DNA of 64,000 nt, from the NCBI GenBank assembly GCA_900105225.1, contig LT629764.1, positions 2,392,501-2,456,500 of the forward strand. Reading direction: 5' to 3'. Positions 36,423 to 45,213 of the stretch are shown here, piece by piece (within the stretch, counting starts at the first letter, position 1; each line of letters opens with the position of its first letter). The translations under genes were made by a program, and so were the position numbers. The notes beneath the pieces were generated by a model, which was not told the DNA's origin, searched no databases, and saw only the letters and a program-made list of their open reading frames with translations. Source of the DNA: Paenibacillaceae bacterium GAS479. Its GTDB lineage: Bacteria; Bacillota; Bacilli; Paenibacillales; Paenibacillaceae.

Positions 36423-36462
36423 AAAAAAAACCCACAAGACACCAACTTCGCGTCCTGTGAGC
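36423..36462 (-). terminator. terminator of the pilus operon
   Basis: On the minus strand CTCACAGGAC and GTCTTGTGGG pair over ten positions (two G-U) around an 11-nt loop, followed by eight T residues. It lies about 210 bases past the pilO-like stop codon, just before the 51-bp array. Confidence 0.75.
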
Positions 36463-36493
36463 CATTTATTGCACACTCAGCCTAGCAGGCTGG

Positions 36494-36561
36494 GTCTTAC
36501 AGCTTGTCTTACAGCTTGTCTTACAGCTTGTCTTACAGCTTGTCTTACAACGTCTTACAAC
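36494..36561. repeat. 12-bp tandem repeat
   Basis: Four perfect copies of GTCTTACAGCTT (36494-36541) followed by two 10-base derivatives (GTCTTACAAC). They lie in the 3' untranslated part of the pilus operon between the last gene and its terminator. Confidence 0.85.
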
Positions 36562-36672
36562 ATCTTACCTCTTACTAGCTATTCCCTTCCCCATTACCAC
36601 GTCTGCTCAACCGCACTTCTGCCCAGTTACACCGATCACCTACCAAGCATCTCGCACCACCAAAGCTAAGAA

Positions 36673-37476
36673 CTAAGAGCGCGGCCTAGGTGCTGGCACA
36701 GAGGATTCTGCATAAGGCAATAACGGGACTTTGACCTCATTTATATATGCCGGCTGAAAATATGCGGTAAAAGAAATCGGCACGCTTAGCTCCTGCTCAG
36801 CGCCTGAACCTCGATTGATTTCAAGCGACTCCAGCGTCGTTAGCCTTGTCAGCTTATGCAATCGCTCGATGTAGTTGAGTATTTCATCGTATTTCCCTTT
36901 TACAACAGCCGACACCTGAAGGCGCAGCGGCCCAGATGCAGCCCCAGTCTCGCTGCCGGGAGCAGCAGCCTCAGTCTCCAAGCCAGATAGATCAGAGCTT
37001 CCACTTCCGGCGCTCTCGCTGCTAACAGCTGTATCTATACCGCTTCCGGCGTCCGCATTGTTGCCAGTCTCAGACGTTCCACCATCACCACCGACCTCCG
37101 CTTCAGCCGCTGGCTCCGAAGCAGACTCGTCCTGAATCGGTCTCGACTCTGCCAAATCACCGCTAAAAGCAAGAGAAACATGTGTAACACCGGCCTCCCG
37201 GCCTGCGACATCCAGATCAAGCAACAACTGCTCGGTGTTGTCCCAGTAAGGAAGGGCAGCCTGAACTTCGTCGAAAGAGCGAAGATCTTGCTCTGCCGTC
37301 CGTTCCTGCAACTTGTTGCTCAGCGCATCATTGATCTTCCCCTGAGCTTTCAGCCTGTCCTGCAAATCTGCGGACTTATCTTGCGCTGGCCCAAGCGCAT
37401 ACAGAAAGAACAGTAACAGCGCCAGGAAAAACACCGCCGCACTCAATAGCAGCAAAGAATTACGGCGTTGGGGCAT
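36673..37476 (-). CDS. PilO-like pilus assembly protein
   Basis: A bitopic inner-membrane protein of the alignment subcomplex of type IV pili. The 267 residues have a short cytoplasmic start, a membrane segment (about 8-28), a coiled coil (35-65) and a periplasm-type domain with a C-terminal ferredoxin-like fold (about 185-255; LQVSAVVKGKYDEILNYIERLHKLTRL is typical of PilO). Between them lies a low-complexity Ser/Glu/Gly/Ala stretch (about 110-180). It overlaps the pilM-pilN fusion by 17 bases and is the last gene of the operon. Confidence 0.75.
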   Translation of the reverse strand: MPQRRNSLLLLSAAVFFLALLLFFLYALGPAQDKSADLQDRLKAQGKINDALSNKLQERTAEQDLRSFDEVQAALPYWDNTEQLLLDLDVAGREAGVTHVSLAFSGDLAESRPIQDESASEPAAEAEVGGDGGTSETGNNADAGSGIDTAVSSESAGSGSSDLSGLETEAAAPGSETGAASGPLRLQVSAVVKGKYDEILNYIERLHKLTRLTTLESLEINRGSGAEQELSVPISFTAYFQPAYINEVKVPLLPYAESSVPAPRPRS

Positions 37477-38992
37477 CTGCTGCTCCCTCCTTTTCAGCCG
37501 GGAGCGGTTTGAGGGTCAACGTATAGGAAGCGGAATAAGGCCCGCTGGCTTCAGCAGATCCCGAGGAACTGTCTGAATTAACAATTCCGCCCGTCTGATC
37601 TTGTTTTAGTGAAGTTAGCGTCGATTGATCCAGCCACGCGATGCGTCTGCTATCAAATAAATAACGGGAAGCATCCTTCATAGCCGCCGTCCGAATCGAC
37701 AACTGCAGCTGGCCGCCGCTGCTGTAGCTAATGCTTTGCAGCTCTGATCCCGTTGGTAAGTAAAATTCCAAATCGCGGATATAGCCAGCCGCATCGCGCT
37801 GAGCAGCACGTACCTGCTCCGCCTGCTCTATTGGATCGACAGCGCCGCTGTTTTCTTCGCTACTCAGCGTGCTGAGCTGTCGCTGCAGCGACAGTTCCAA
37901 TTGGCTTGCCTCAACCAACCGGTCCTGCGCATCGGCAGCGTCTCCCCGCTCACCAACATAACTGTAGGCAAGCAGCCCGGCGCAAGCGATCCAAGCGACA
38001 GCCAGCATTGCAGCAGCCAGCGGAGCAAATCGTTGTTCACGGTCGACACGGGGCAGCAAGCCAAGCTGACGGATCGAGCTATTGCGGACGAGAAGTCCGG
38101 CCGGGATGAGATAAGTTTCAGCGAGTTCGCTAGCAGCTCCGGCGGCAATCGCCCCTGGTCCGGCTTCGCGGAATTCGATTTCCGGCAAAGCAGCGATCAG
38201 CGACTTTTTCAAAGCGGCTACCTGTTCCCCTCCGCCGGTGATGATAGCTTTACGGATTCGGGCTTGCCCTTCATGAATGCCAAATTCATAAAAGCTCAGC
38301 ATACGGACAATCTCAGCCGTCAGCTCGCCGATGCGCAACCCATCCATTCCCTCCTGCGCGTTATCCTCCTCGATGGCACGCACAAAAACGGGATTTCCTT
38401 CGTGGAACATCGCAATTTCGGCCGAGGCTCCACTTAGGTGCACATACATTTGCTCCGTCGGACAGTCCTCTCCGCCTGGATCGATCGCTCCTTGCAGCGC
38501 GGTCGCGGCGATGCCAGTACCCGCCACACGGATGCGTGCCTCGCGCAGCATGCTGGAAAGGGGTTCAATCCAACTTCGTGGCGCTGCGTAAACGAGTACC
38601 TTCGTGTTTTCCGCGTCGCGGCTCAGCACCGCGTAATCGTACACTGGATTCTCGAACGGCAAATGCATAGCCGTCTCCACCTCCAGGTGGATCAGTTGCC
38701 GCAGCTCCTTTTCGTTCACGGCAGGCAAAGACATTTTACGAACAATGACTTGAGAGGTCGGCACCGCCACAACGGCGCTTGCCCCCTGCAGCCCATGCTC
38801 CCGAGCCCACTGCCGAATGGAAATTCGCAGGCTTTCTTCATTAATGATAACATCCTGGTCGATCAGTCCATGCGGGAAAGGGAAAAATCCGCTTTTCTCC
38901 AGCTCTCGGCCCTTCTTTTTGCCTAACGAAGCATATCGAATCCCGGAGGCATCAACGGTGATCCCGATCCGCTTGCTGCCCAGTGCGAGCAT
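37460..38992 (-). CDS. PilM-PilN fusion protein
   Basis: The 510 residues join two pilus alignment proteins. Residues 1-310 are PilM-like, with the actin fold (IGITVDASGIRYASL start, VVAVPTSQVIVRKMSLP, and AIITGGGEQVAALKKSL near 250). Then comes a PilN part: a conserved segment before the membrane (SIRQLGLLPRVDREQRF), one membrane segment (about 325-345), a coiled coil and a PilN-like periplasmic domain (LEFYLPTGSELQSISYSSGGQLQLSI). In most species these are two genes. It lies between pilD and the pilO-like gene. Confidence 0.8.
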   Translation of the reverse strand: MLALGSKRIGITVDASGIRYASLGKKKGRELEKSGFFPFPHGLIDQDVIINEESLRISIRQWAREHGLQGASAVVAVPTSQVIVRKMSLPAVNEKELRQLIHLEVETAMHLPFENPVYDYAVLSRDAENTKVLVYAAPRSWIEPLSSMLREARIRVAGTGIAATALQGAIDPGGEDCPTEQMYVHLSGASAEIAMFHEGNPVFVRAIEEDNAQEGMDGLRIGELTAEIVRMLSFYEFGIHEGQARIRKAIITGGGEQVAALKKSLIAALPEIEFREAGPGAIAAGAASELAETYLIPAGLLVRNSSIRQLGLLPRVDREQRFAPLAAAMLAVAWIACAGLLAYSYVGERGDAADAQDRLVEASQLELSLQRQLSTLSSEENSGAVDPIEQAEQVRAAQRDAAGYIRDLEFYLPTGSELQSISYSSGGQLQLSIRTAAMKDASRYLFDSRRIAWLDQSTLTSLKQDQTGGIVNSDSSSGSAEASGPYSASYTLTLKPLPAEKEGAADAPTP

Positions 38993-39008
38993 CTTTCATC
39001 ACATCCTG

Positions 39009-39767
39009 CTACATAAATAAATGCAAATAACCGTCTATGAGTGCATCGCCATAACCATACGCAATCAATGCTCCGAGCGACAGGTAAGGGCCAAAAGGCA
39101 GCGGCCGCTTCACTCCGCCCCGGTGCAAAAGGAGTAACAGTAAGCCACCGGCTGTTCCCGCCAGGCTGCCTATCATGAGCGCTAGCAGCACGCCTTTCCA
39201 ACCTAGCACAAGTCCGAACAGCGCCAGCAGCTTCACATCGCCCATTCCCATGCCCCCTTTGCTGAGCAGCGCGATGGCGAGTAGCAATCCTCCTCCCACT
39301 GCCGCTCCGATGACATACTCGGCATAAGAGCGGCCGGCCGGTTCAAGGACGCGAAGCGCAAGCAGTATGGGTAAAAAGCAGAGCAGCACCGCGTTTGGAA
39401 TGCGCATATAGCGGATGTCTGCCACGGTGATGATGACGGCCAGGCTGACAAGCAGCAGGCCGATTAGTCCTTGTATCGTCAGGCCGAACCGCAGGTAGGC
39501 CCCGACGAAAAGCAGCGCGGTCGCGAGCTCGCCCGCGGGATATAGCGGCGATACGTTCGCCGCGCAGCTGCGGCAGCGCCCCCGGCTGAGCGCATAGCTC
39601 AGCACGGGGACAAGCTCCCGCGCCCGCAGCCGATGCCCGCAATGCGGGCAAGCGGACGGCGGCACCATAATGGACTGGCCGGCCGGCACGCGCAGGCCGA
39701 CGACGTTGAAGAACGAGCCGCATGCTAGGCCTAGTGCGAAGAGATAGAGAGAGATGAGGAAGGTCAT
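39009..39767 (-). CDS. pilD: prepilin peptidase
   Basis: A membrane aspartic protease that cleaves the leader of type IV prepilins and methylates the new N terminus. The 252 residues show the N-terminal cytoplasmic zinc-type domain with CPHCGH and CRSC (about residues 38-70), the FFNVVGLRVP start, the catalytic aspartate regions VADIRYMRIPN (about 135) and GMGDVKLLALFG (about 175), and eight hydrophobic segments. It follows the major prepilin gene in the operon. Confidence 0.93.
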   Translation of the reverse strand: MTFLISLYLFALGLACGSFFNVVGLRVPAGQSIMVPPSACPHCGHRLRARELVPVLSYALSRGRCRSCAANVSPLYPAGELATALLFVGAYLRFGLTIQGLIGLLLVSLAVIITVADIRYMRIPNAVLLCFLPILLALRVLEPAGRSYAEYVIGAAVGGGLLLAIALLSKGGMGMGDVKLLALFGLVLGWKGVLLALMIGSLAGTAGGLLLLLLHRGGVKRPLPFGPYLSLGALIAYGYGDALIDGYLHLFM

Positions 39768-39780
39768 GGGTTAGTTGGAG

Positions 39781-40290
39781 TTAGCTTTTTGATTCGCCTC
39801 CTGTTGATTTAGTTGGTGGGGCTGGCGTAATTCCTGGAGTGGCAGGAACCGACGCCCCCTGCCCTTTCATTACATCTGGGCCAGTATAAAATTCGGTACC
39901 ATCTTCCGTAGTTATAGAGACATATTGGAGTGCTCCGTCCGCTTGGAATCTAACAACTCCTGCTGTAATCGGCTTCTTCGAACTAGGCAAATTCATTTTA
40001 TCAAGGAATCCTTTACCTTCAAGCGTGTCTCCAGTTCCAACTACCTGAATATCTTGACCCGATTTACTTTCGAATTCCCCATTCTTCTCGTCTGTTATAT
40101 ACAATCTAGCGGCATCATATATCTGTCTTGCCGTCTGAAAATCCGATTTACTTCCGCTCTTGTTGATTACATTCCCAATCAAAGGAATAGCAATAGCTGC
40201 AATAATCCCCAAAATAACGATGACGGCAAGAAGCTCAATCAGTGTGAAGCCCTTCTCGTCTTTCTTCAACTTTTTCCATACTGCTGTCAT
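39781..40290 (-). CDS. type IV prepilin, probable major pilin
   Basis: A 169-residue prepilin with a 13-residue basic leader ending in KG and the mature N terminus FTLIELLAVIVILGIIAAIAIP, the class III signal that PilD cleaves after the glycine; the glutamate at mature position 5 is present. The globular part (SDFQTARQIYDAARLYI) resembles ComGC/PilA pseudopilins, and the tail is Pro/Thr/Gly-rich. No cysteine pair is visible. It lies between pilC and pilD and is the only small prepilin in this operon, so it is the likely major subunit. Confidence 0.88.
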   Translation of the reverse strand: MTAVWKKLKKDEKGFTLIELLAVIVILGIIAAIAIPLIGNVINKSGSKSDFQTARQIYDAARLYITDEKNGEFESKSGQDIQVVGTGDTLEGKGFLDKMNLPSSKKPITAGVVRFQADGALQYVSITTEDGTEFYTGPDVMKGQGASVPATPGITPAPPTKSTGGESKS

Positions 40291-40426
40291 TTGTCATTCA
40301 CTCCTACGATAGATTTTAATTATGCTCTAAATGCTTTAAACCCACAGGGCATTCAGGGTACACTGCCTGCCCTGCTTTTAGATAAAATACTGGGTTTGAA
40401 CTATTTCGCTCTTCTTTAGAGCCAGC

Positions 40427-40609
40427 TAACGAAACTGTGAGAGCTTATTTGCCTCAAAATCCGCCCTTCAACAACGTAACGAAACAGAGCGGCCTTATTG
40501 GCCCCCGAAACCTGCGATTTCCTAGAAAAACGGTCCAATAACGCTCCTCAGTTTCGTGAAAATCTGAAACCGAGCCTAAGCGGTACTTTAGCGTCTCTCA
40601 GTTCCGTTA
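40427..40609. repeat. nested palindromic element, copy A
   Basis: A 183-base element in the pilC-prepilin interval. Left arms start at 40427 (TAACGAAACTGTGAGAGCTT) and 50 bases later at 40477 (TAACGAAACAGAGCGGCCTT); matching inverted arms end at 40559 (CTCAGTTTCGTGA) and 40609 (CTCAGTTCCGTTA), 50 bases apart. The same layout recurs at 55996-56177 and half of it at 53628. It has no coding frame. Confidence 0.8.
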
Positions 40610-40662
40610 GGACCCGGCAGCATCTAACTGTTGGGTGCTAATTGAGGCGGGCTGGAGTTAGG

Positions 40663-40746
40663 CTAGAGCCAGATGCCATCCAGATTTACTGCATTGGCGG
40701 TGATACCGGCTCCGAGCCGACCGAGCACAATCAATCGGCCGTCAAA
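40663..40746 (-). pseudogene. possible remnant of a coding sequence
   Basis: On the minus strand 27 codons between two stop codons read FDGRLIVLGRLGAGITANAV, then NLDGIWL. The amphipathic, Gly-spaced pattern resembles the end of a real protein more than random DNA, but there is no start codon with a ribosome binding site. It may be the tail of a lost gene between pilC and the prepilin gene, or chance. Confidence 0.25.
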
Positions 40747-40787
40747 CTATGCATCCATTCAACCGACCTGCCCGGCCAGCCGCCCAA

Positions 40788-41996
40788 TCAGCCCAGCTGT
40801 CCATAAAGGCTGAACATCGGCAGCATAATTGCCGCAACGATCAGGCCAACGACACCGGCCAGGAAAACGATCAGCAGCGGCTCGATCAGCGACTTCAGCC
40901 GATCCACCGTGTTGTCTACATCCATCTCGTAAAAATCCGCCACCTTGGCCAGCATCTCATCCAGCGCTCCGGTCTCCTCGCCGACTGCGATCATCTGTGT
41001 CACGAGCGGCGGAAAAACCCATGCCTGTTTGAGCGGCTCGGAGAGCGGGTTGCCCCGACGAAGCGAGTCCGCTGAGCTACGCAAATATCCAGCGATGACG
41101 CGGTTGCCGACCGCCTCTTCGACAATTTGCAGCGCCTGCAGCATCGGCACCGAGCTAGCATACAGCGACGAAAGTGTGCGCGATACCTGGGCGATTGCGC
41201 CCTTTTGCTGTAGCTTGCCGAACACCGGCAGCTTCAGCTTCACATAATCCAGCGCGTAAGCTCCGCGCTTCGTTTTTTTCAACGCATACAGGGCCGCACC
41301 TAGAAGCACTAAGCCCCCCAACCACAAGTACCACTGGTTCTCAAGGCTGGCGCTCATCGCCATAACGATCTTGGTAATGGTTGGCAGCTCGGCATTCATG
41401 GACTCGAACATGCTGACGAATTGGGGTACGATCGCCTTGAGCAGATAAACGACCGCCGCAACAGCCAGCATACCGACGATGACAGGGTAGGTGAGTGCGG
41501 ATTTGATCTTCTCTCGTGTGACATGCGCCTTTTCGAAAAAGGTAGCAAGCCGCTCCAGCGTCCCTTCCAGGTCGCCGGATTCTTCACCGGCCCTGATCAT
41601 GCTCGTGAACATGACTGGGAAGATCCGTTTATGCTCCTGAGCTGCTTGCGAGTAGGAGCTGCCGCGCAGCAGCGAGGCATGAACATCGCGAAGCGCCTTA
41701 CGCAGCGCCTTGCTTTCCGTCTGCTGAGAGAGAATATCCGTCGCATGCACGAGCGGAACTCCGGCCCTGATCAGCGTTGCGAATTGTCGGCAGTACACGA
41801 TAAAATGCGCCATTTTGACGGGATTCCCGATATAGATATCCATGTTCAGCAGTGTATTGCGATGCTCCTCCAGCGCCAAAACGATGAGTCCACGCCGCCG
41901 CAGCTCCTCGACCGCCGACGACTTGTCCATGGCCGTCAGCATCCCCTTCAGCTGCTTGCCGCTTCCGCTTTTGACATGGTATAGAAATTGCGCCAA
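40788..41996 (-). CDS. pilC: type IV pilus platform protein PilC
   Basis: The polytopic inner-membrane platform on which the assembly and retraction ATPases act. The 402 residues contain two repeats of the T2SSF domain (about residues 68-190 and 270-393) with VYCRQFATLIRAGVPLVHATDIL in the first and SRTLSSLYASSVPMLQALQIV in the second, and three membrane segments (about 165-190, 218-238 and 370-395). It begins four bases after the pilT stop codon. Confidence 0.95.
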   Translation of the reverse strand: MAQFLYHVKSGSGKQLKGMLTAMDKSSAVEELRRRGLIVLALEEHRNTLLNMDIYIGNPVKMAHFIVYCRQFATLIRAGVPLVHATDILSQQTESKALRKALRDVHASLLRGSSYSQAAQEHKRIFPVMFTSMIRAGEESGDLEGTLERLATFFEKAHVTREKIKSALTYPVIVGMLAVAAVVYLLKAIVPQFVSMFESMNAELPTITKIVMAMSASLENQWYLWLGGLVLLGAALYALKKTKRGAYALDYVKLKLPVFGKLQQKGAIAQVSRTLSSLYASSVPMLQALQIVEEAVGNRVIAGYLRSSADSLRRGNPLSEPLKQAWVFPPLVTQMIAVGEETGALDEMLAKVADFYEMDVDNTVDRLKSLIEPLLIVFLAGVVGLIVAAIMLPMFSLYGQLG

Positions 41997-42000
41997 ACGT

Positions 42001-43050
42001 CTATTCCCCTCTCTCTTTCAGATACGACATGGCGTCCACGGCATCGACCAAGCCCCTCTGAAGGAGCTCGCGCAAACTGCCTTCGAGCGTCATCATGCCC
42101 TGCTGGCTTCCAGTCTGCATGACACTGCGCAGCTGATGAACCTTTTCCGTGCGGATCAGGTTGGCAACAGCTGATGTGTTCACCATAATTTCTGCTGCTA
42201 GAACGCGCCCTTTCCCCCCGGCCTTGCGCAGCAGCCGCTGCGAATGAACCGCGATGAGCAGCGAGGCAAGCTGTGAACGAATCTGGGCCTGCCGCTCCGC
42301 CGGAAAAGCATCGATGATGCGATCTACCGTCTGCGGTGCATCCGCTGTATGTAAACTTGATAACACCAGATGGCCGGTCTCCGCCGCAGTCAGAGCAGCA
42401 GCCATCGTCTCAGGATCGCGCATCTCCCCAACTAAAATGACATCCGGCGCTTGCCGCAGCGCAGCTCTGAGGCCGCTCGCGAAGCTCGCCGTGTCCCGGC
42501 CAACCTCTCTCTGGTCCACGACCGAACGGCCATGGGCATGCAGGAACTCGATTGGATCCTCCAGCGTCACAATATGACGACTTCCGGTCCGGTTCAGATG
42601 TCCAATCAGAGCGGCAAGCGTGGACGATTTGCCGCTGCCAGTAGGGCCGGTCACGAGCAGCAGCCCTTGCCGCCGCTCCGCCCATTCCCGCATCGCGGGC
42701 TGCAGGCCGAGCGACTCCAGCGTTGGCACCTCATCCGTTATCGTGCGTGCCGCCAGACTGATCCCTCCCTGCCGGCGGAAAATATTAAGCCGGAAGCGAA
42801 GCCCGTCCGTCTCCCAGGCAAGATCAGCCTCACCCTCGGCCTCGAAGCGCTGCTGCAGCTCTCCAAGCAGCGGCACAATCATCGCCGCGCATTCCCCCTG
42901 CGTCAGTGTAGCGCCAAAGCCATCAACCGGCGTCAGCTGCCCGTCGATCCGCAGCACAGGAGGCGCTCCTGCCGATAGATGTAGATCCGACGCGCCTCGA
43001 TCTTGCGCCTCGCGCAAGAGCTGGCGCATTTTTTCCAACGGCTGATTCAT
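42001..43050 (-). CDS. pilT: type IV pilus retraction ATPase PilT
   Basis: A hexameric ATPase that powers pilus retraction and twitching. The 349 residues show the N-terminal PAS-like domain (RGASDLHLSAGAPPVLRIDG), Walker A VTGPTGSGKSST (about 133-144), the Asp box TLEDPIEFLH, Walker B VILVGEMRDPETM, the His box SSLHTADAPQTVDRIID, and ANLIRTEKVHQL near the C terminus in place of the AIRNLIRE retraction motif. It is separated from pilB by 179 bases with no clear terminator. Confidence 0.95.
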   Translation of the reverse strand: MNQPLEKMRQLLREAQDRGASDLHLSAGAPPVLRIDGQLTPVDGFGATLTQGECAAMIVPLLGELQQRFEAEGEADLAWETDGLRFRLNIFRRQGGISLAARTITDEVPTLESLGLQPAMREWAERRQGLLLVTGPTGSGKSSTLAALIGHLNRTGSRHIVTLEDPIEFLHAHGRSVVDQREVGRDTASFASGLRAALRQAPDVILVGEMRDPETMAAALTAAETGHLVLSSLHTADAPQTVDRIIDAFPAERQAQIRSQLASLLIAVHSQRLLRKAGGKGRVLAAEIMVNTSAVANLIRTEKVHQLRSVMQTGSQQGMMTLEGSLRELLQRGLVDAVDAMSYLKERGE

Positions 43051-43229
43051 TCCAGTACCCTCCCTGCTGCTTGTCCAACTTGTTGCGGGCTGCCTATTTT
43101 CTACCTTTACACAAGTTGAATTGTCCTGCTCCTGCTCGCCCCACGCCGCAAGCTCTCCAACTCATCTCCCAAGTCGCCTCAGCGACTTAAACCGCATGAT
43201 AGACTCCATAGCGCATTCTTCCGCTGCCC

Positions 43230-44894
43230 CTACCGCATCACCGCTTCACGCATAACCTCCTGCAGCGTCGTCTGGCCTTGAAGCACCTTGCCCAGCCCGT
43301 CCTGCAGCAGCCCAATCATGCCGGCACGTTCCGCCGCTGCCTTGAGCTCCAACACCGAAGCGTCCTCGCCGATCAACCGGCGAAGCTCATCCGTTACCGC
43401 GAGCACCTCATGGATCGCAATCCGGCCGCGATAGCCGGTTTTACTACAACTGCCGCAGCCGCTGCCACGATACAGTACATCCGTTTCCACACCATAACTG
43501 CGCAGCAGAATCCTTTCTTGCTCCGTAGACTCGTAAGACTTGCGGCAGTCTGGGCAGACGCGCCGAACGAGCCGCTGGGCGACCACGCCGACCAAGGAGC
43601 TAGCGATCAGATAACTGGCGATACCCATATCCCGGAAGCGAGTTACAGTGCTAACTGCATCATTCGTATGAAGTGTAGACAGTACCAGATGACCCGTCAG
43701 TGATGCCCGGATAGCGATCTCGGCCGTCTCCGAATCGCGGATCTCTCCGACCATAACGATGTTGGGATCCTGCCGTAAAATAGATCGAAGTCCCGCGGCA
43801 AAAGTCAGCCCAATAGCGGGATTCACATGCACCTGATTGATGCCTTCCAGTTGGTATTCCACCGGGTCCTCAACCGTTATAATGTTCTCGTTGTCGCGAT
43901 TGAGATGCTGCAGCGCCGAGTAGAGCGACGTCGTTTTGCCGCTGCCCGTTGGGCCAGTCAGCAAAACGATGCCGTAAGGCGCCTCGACCATGTCTTTGAA
44001 CATGCGATGATTATCCGGGCTGAAGCCCAACTGATCGATGCCTTTAACACCGACGCTGAGATCCAAAATCCGTAGGACGAGCTTCTCACCATGGATTGTC
44101 GGTAGAGTGGAGATGCGGATATCGACAGTACGATAGTCGACTTGCAGCTTAATGCGTCCATCCTGAGGCAGTCGCCGCTCCGCGATGTTGAGGCGGGCCA
44201 TAATTTTCAACCTTGCGGTAATATAGCCTTGCATCTGCTTCGGAATGACCCTCTCCGTACGCAGCTCGCCATCGAGCCTATAGCGGATCAACAATTGAGT
44301 CTCGCCGGGATCAACGTGGATGTCGGATACCTGCAACTGTACAGCCTGTTGAATCATGCCGTTTACAAGACGCACGACAGGCGAATCCTCATCCGTAATC
44401 TCCATCTCGCCGATCTCGTCCTGGGCAGGCAGATCACCCATGATCTGACTCATCGAATCCTGCAAACCGTAGTAGCGAGCGATCGCGCGCTGCAGCTCCT
44501 CCTTCGTGGAGATTGCAGGCTCAATGCGGAATCCCGTGCTCATCCTAAGTTCTTCTATAGCAAAATAGTCCAGCGGATCAGCCATCGCAACCATCAGCTT
44601 GCCGCCTTCTTTATGCAACGGAATGACCTGATAACGGCGAGCCAGGCTCTCCGGAATGATTTGGGCAATGGTCGGGTCGATCTGGTATTTGAACAAGCTG
44701 ACATGCGGGATGCCGAGCTGGAATTCCAGTACCTCTATCAACTGCTGCTCGGTCATATAACCTTGAGCAATCAACAGATCACCCAGCTTTTGCTTGGTGC
44801 GTCCTTGTTCCTTCAGCGCCTCCTGAAGCTCCGTCTCCGTAATGACCTCGCTCTCGACCAGAAGGTCGCCAAGCCGCTTTCTCACGCTATTCAT
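43230..44894 (-). CDS. pilB: type IV pilus assembly ATPase PilB/GspE
   Basis: The assembly motor. The 554 residues start with two tandem MshEN-type motifs (RLGDLLVESEVITETELQEA, about 7-26, and KLGDLLIAQGYMTEQQLIEV, about 37-56); MshEN domains bind cyclic-di-GMP. The ATPase core shows Walker A LTGPTGSGKTTS, the Asp box TVEDPVEYQLEG, Walker B IVMVGEIRDSETAE and the His box STLHTNDAVSTV. Two CxxC pairs (VCPDC and CGSC) form the usual zinc site. It is the first gene of the main pilus operon, divergent from the DUF5057 gene. Confidence 0.95.
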   Translation of the reverse strand: MNSVRKRLGDLLVESEVITETELQEALKEQGRTKQKLGDLLIAQGYMTEQQLIEVLEFQLGIPHVSLFKYQIDPTIAQIIPESLARRYQVIPLHKEGGKLMVAMADPLDYFAIEELRMSTGFRIEPAISTKEELQRAIARYYGLQDSMSQIMGDLPAQDEIGEMEITDEDSPVVRLVNGMIQQAVQLQVSDIHVDPGETQLLIRYRLDGELRTERVIPKQMQGYITARLKIMARLNIAERRLPQDGRIKLQVDYRTVDIRISTLPTIHGEKLVLRILDLSVGVKGIDQLGFSPDNHRMFKDMVEAPYGIVLLTGPTGSGKTTSLYSALQHLNRDNENIITVEDPVEYQLEGINQVHVNPAIGLTFAAGLRSILRQDPNIVMVGEIRDSETAEIAIRASLTGHLVLSTLHTNDAVSTVTRFRDMGIASYLIASSLVGVVAQRLVRRVCPDCRKSYESTEQERILLRSYGVETDVLYRGSGCGSCSKTGYRGRIAIHEVLAVTDELRRLIGEDASVLELKAAAERAGMIGLLQDGLGKVLQGQTTLQEVMREAVMR

Positions 44895-45213
44895 CCTGAT
44901 CTCCCGCCTTTCCTAAAGTGCCGACTCCGCCTGTTTTCTGGCTCCATATTTTGTATATCGCCGGATCATACCTAGAAGTTTAGGTCTTTGGTCGCAATGA
45001 ATTAATAATTCAACAATTTTTGCCGACTTACCAGTTTATTTCAACTCCTATAATCAATTATATGTATTTATATATCGATACAAATCTAAAAAATGGTTAT
45101 TTTATTTTCCTAATTCTGTTTTTTATTTATCGAATGGATTATAATCAAAGAACTATAAATAGTCTATAGGTCCTATATTTTACCCATTCATTGTTCTGGA
45201 GGTAGATGTTTTA
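44895..45213. promoter_or_regulatory. AT-rich divergent control region of pilB and the DUF5057 gene
   Basis: This 319-base interval is far more AT-rich (44990-45200) than its surroundings. On the minus strand TATGAT lies in GGTATGATCC (about 44962-44972) behind AGACCTA (44981-44987). On the plus side TATAGG-t-CCTATA (45165-45177) forms a dyad and TATAAT occurs near 45140. GGAGGT at about 45199 serves the DUF5057 start. AGGTC/GACCT half-sites here recall the palindromes upstream of the minor pilin operon. Confidence 0.5.

Noticed and set aside
44895-45213. Cyclic-di-GMP riboswitch controlling the pilus operon or the DUF5057 gene
   Set aside because: The conserved core sequences of the GEMM type were looked for on both strands here and upstream of the minor pilins and not found.
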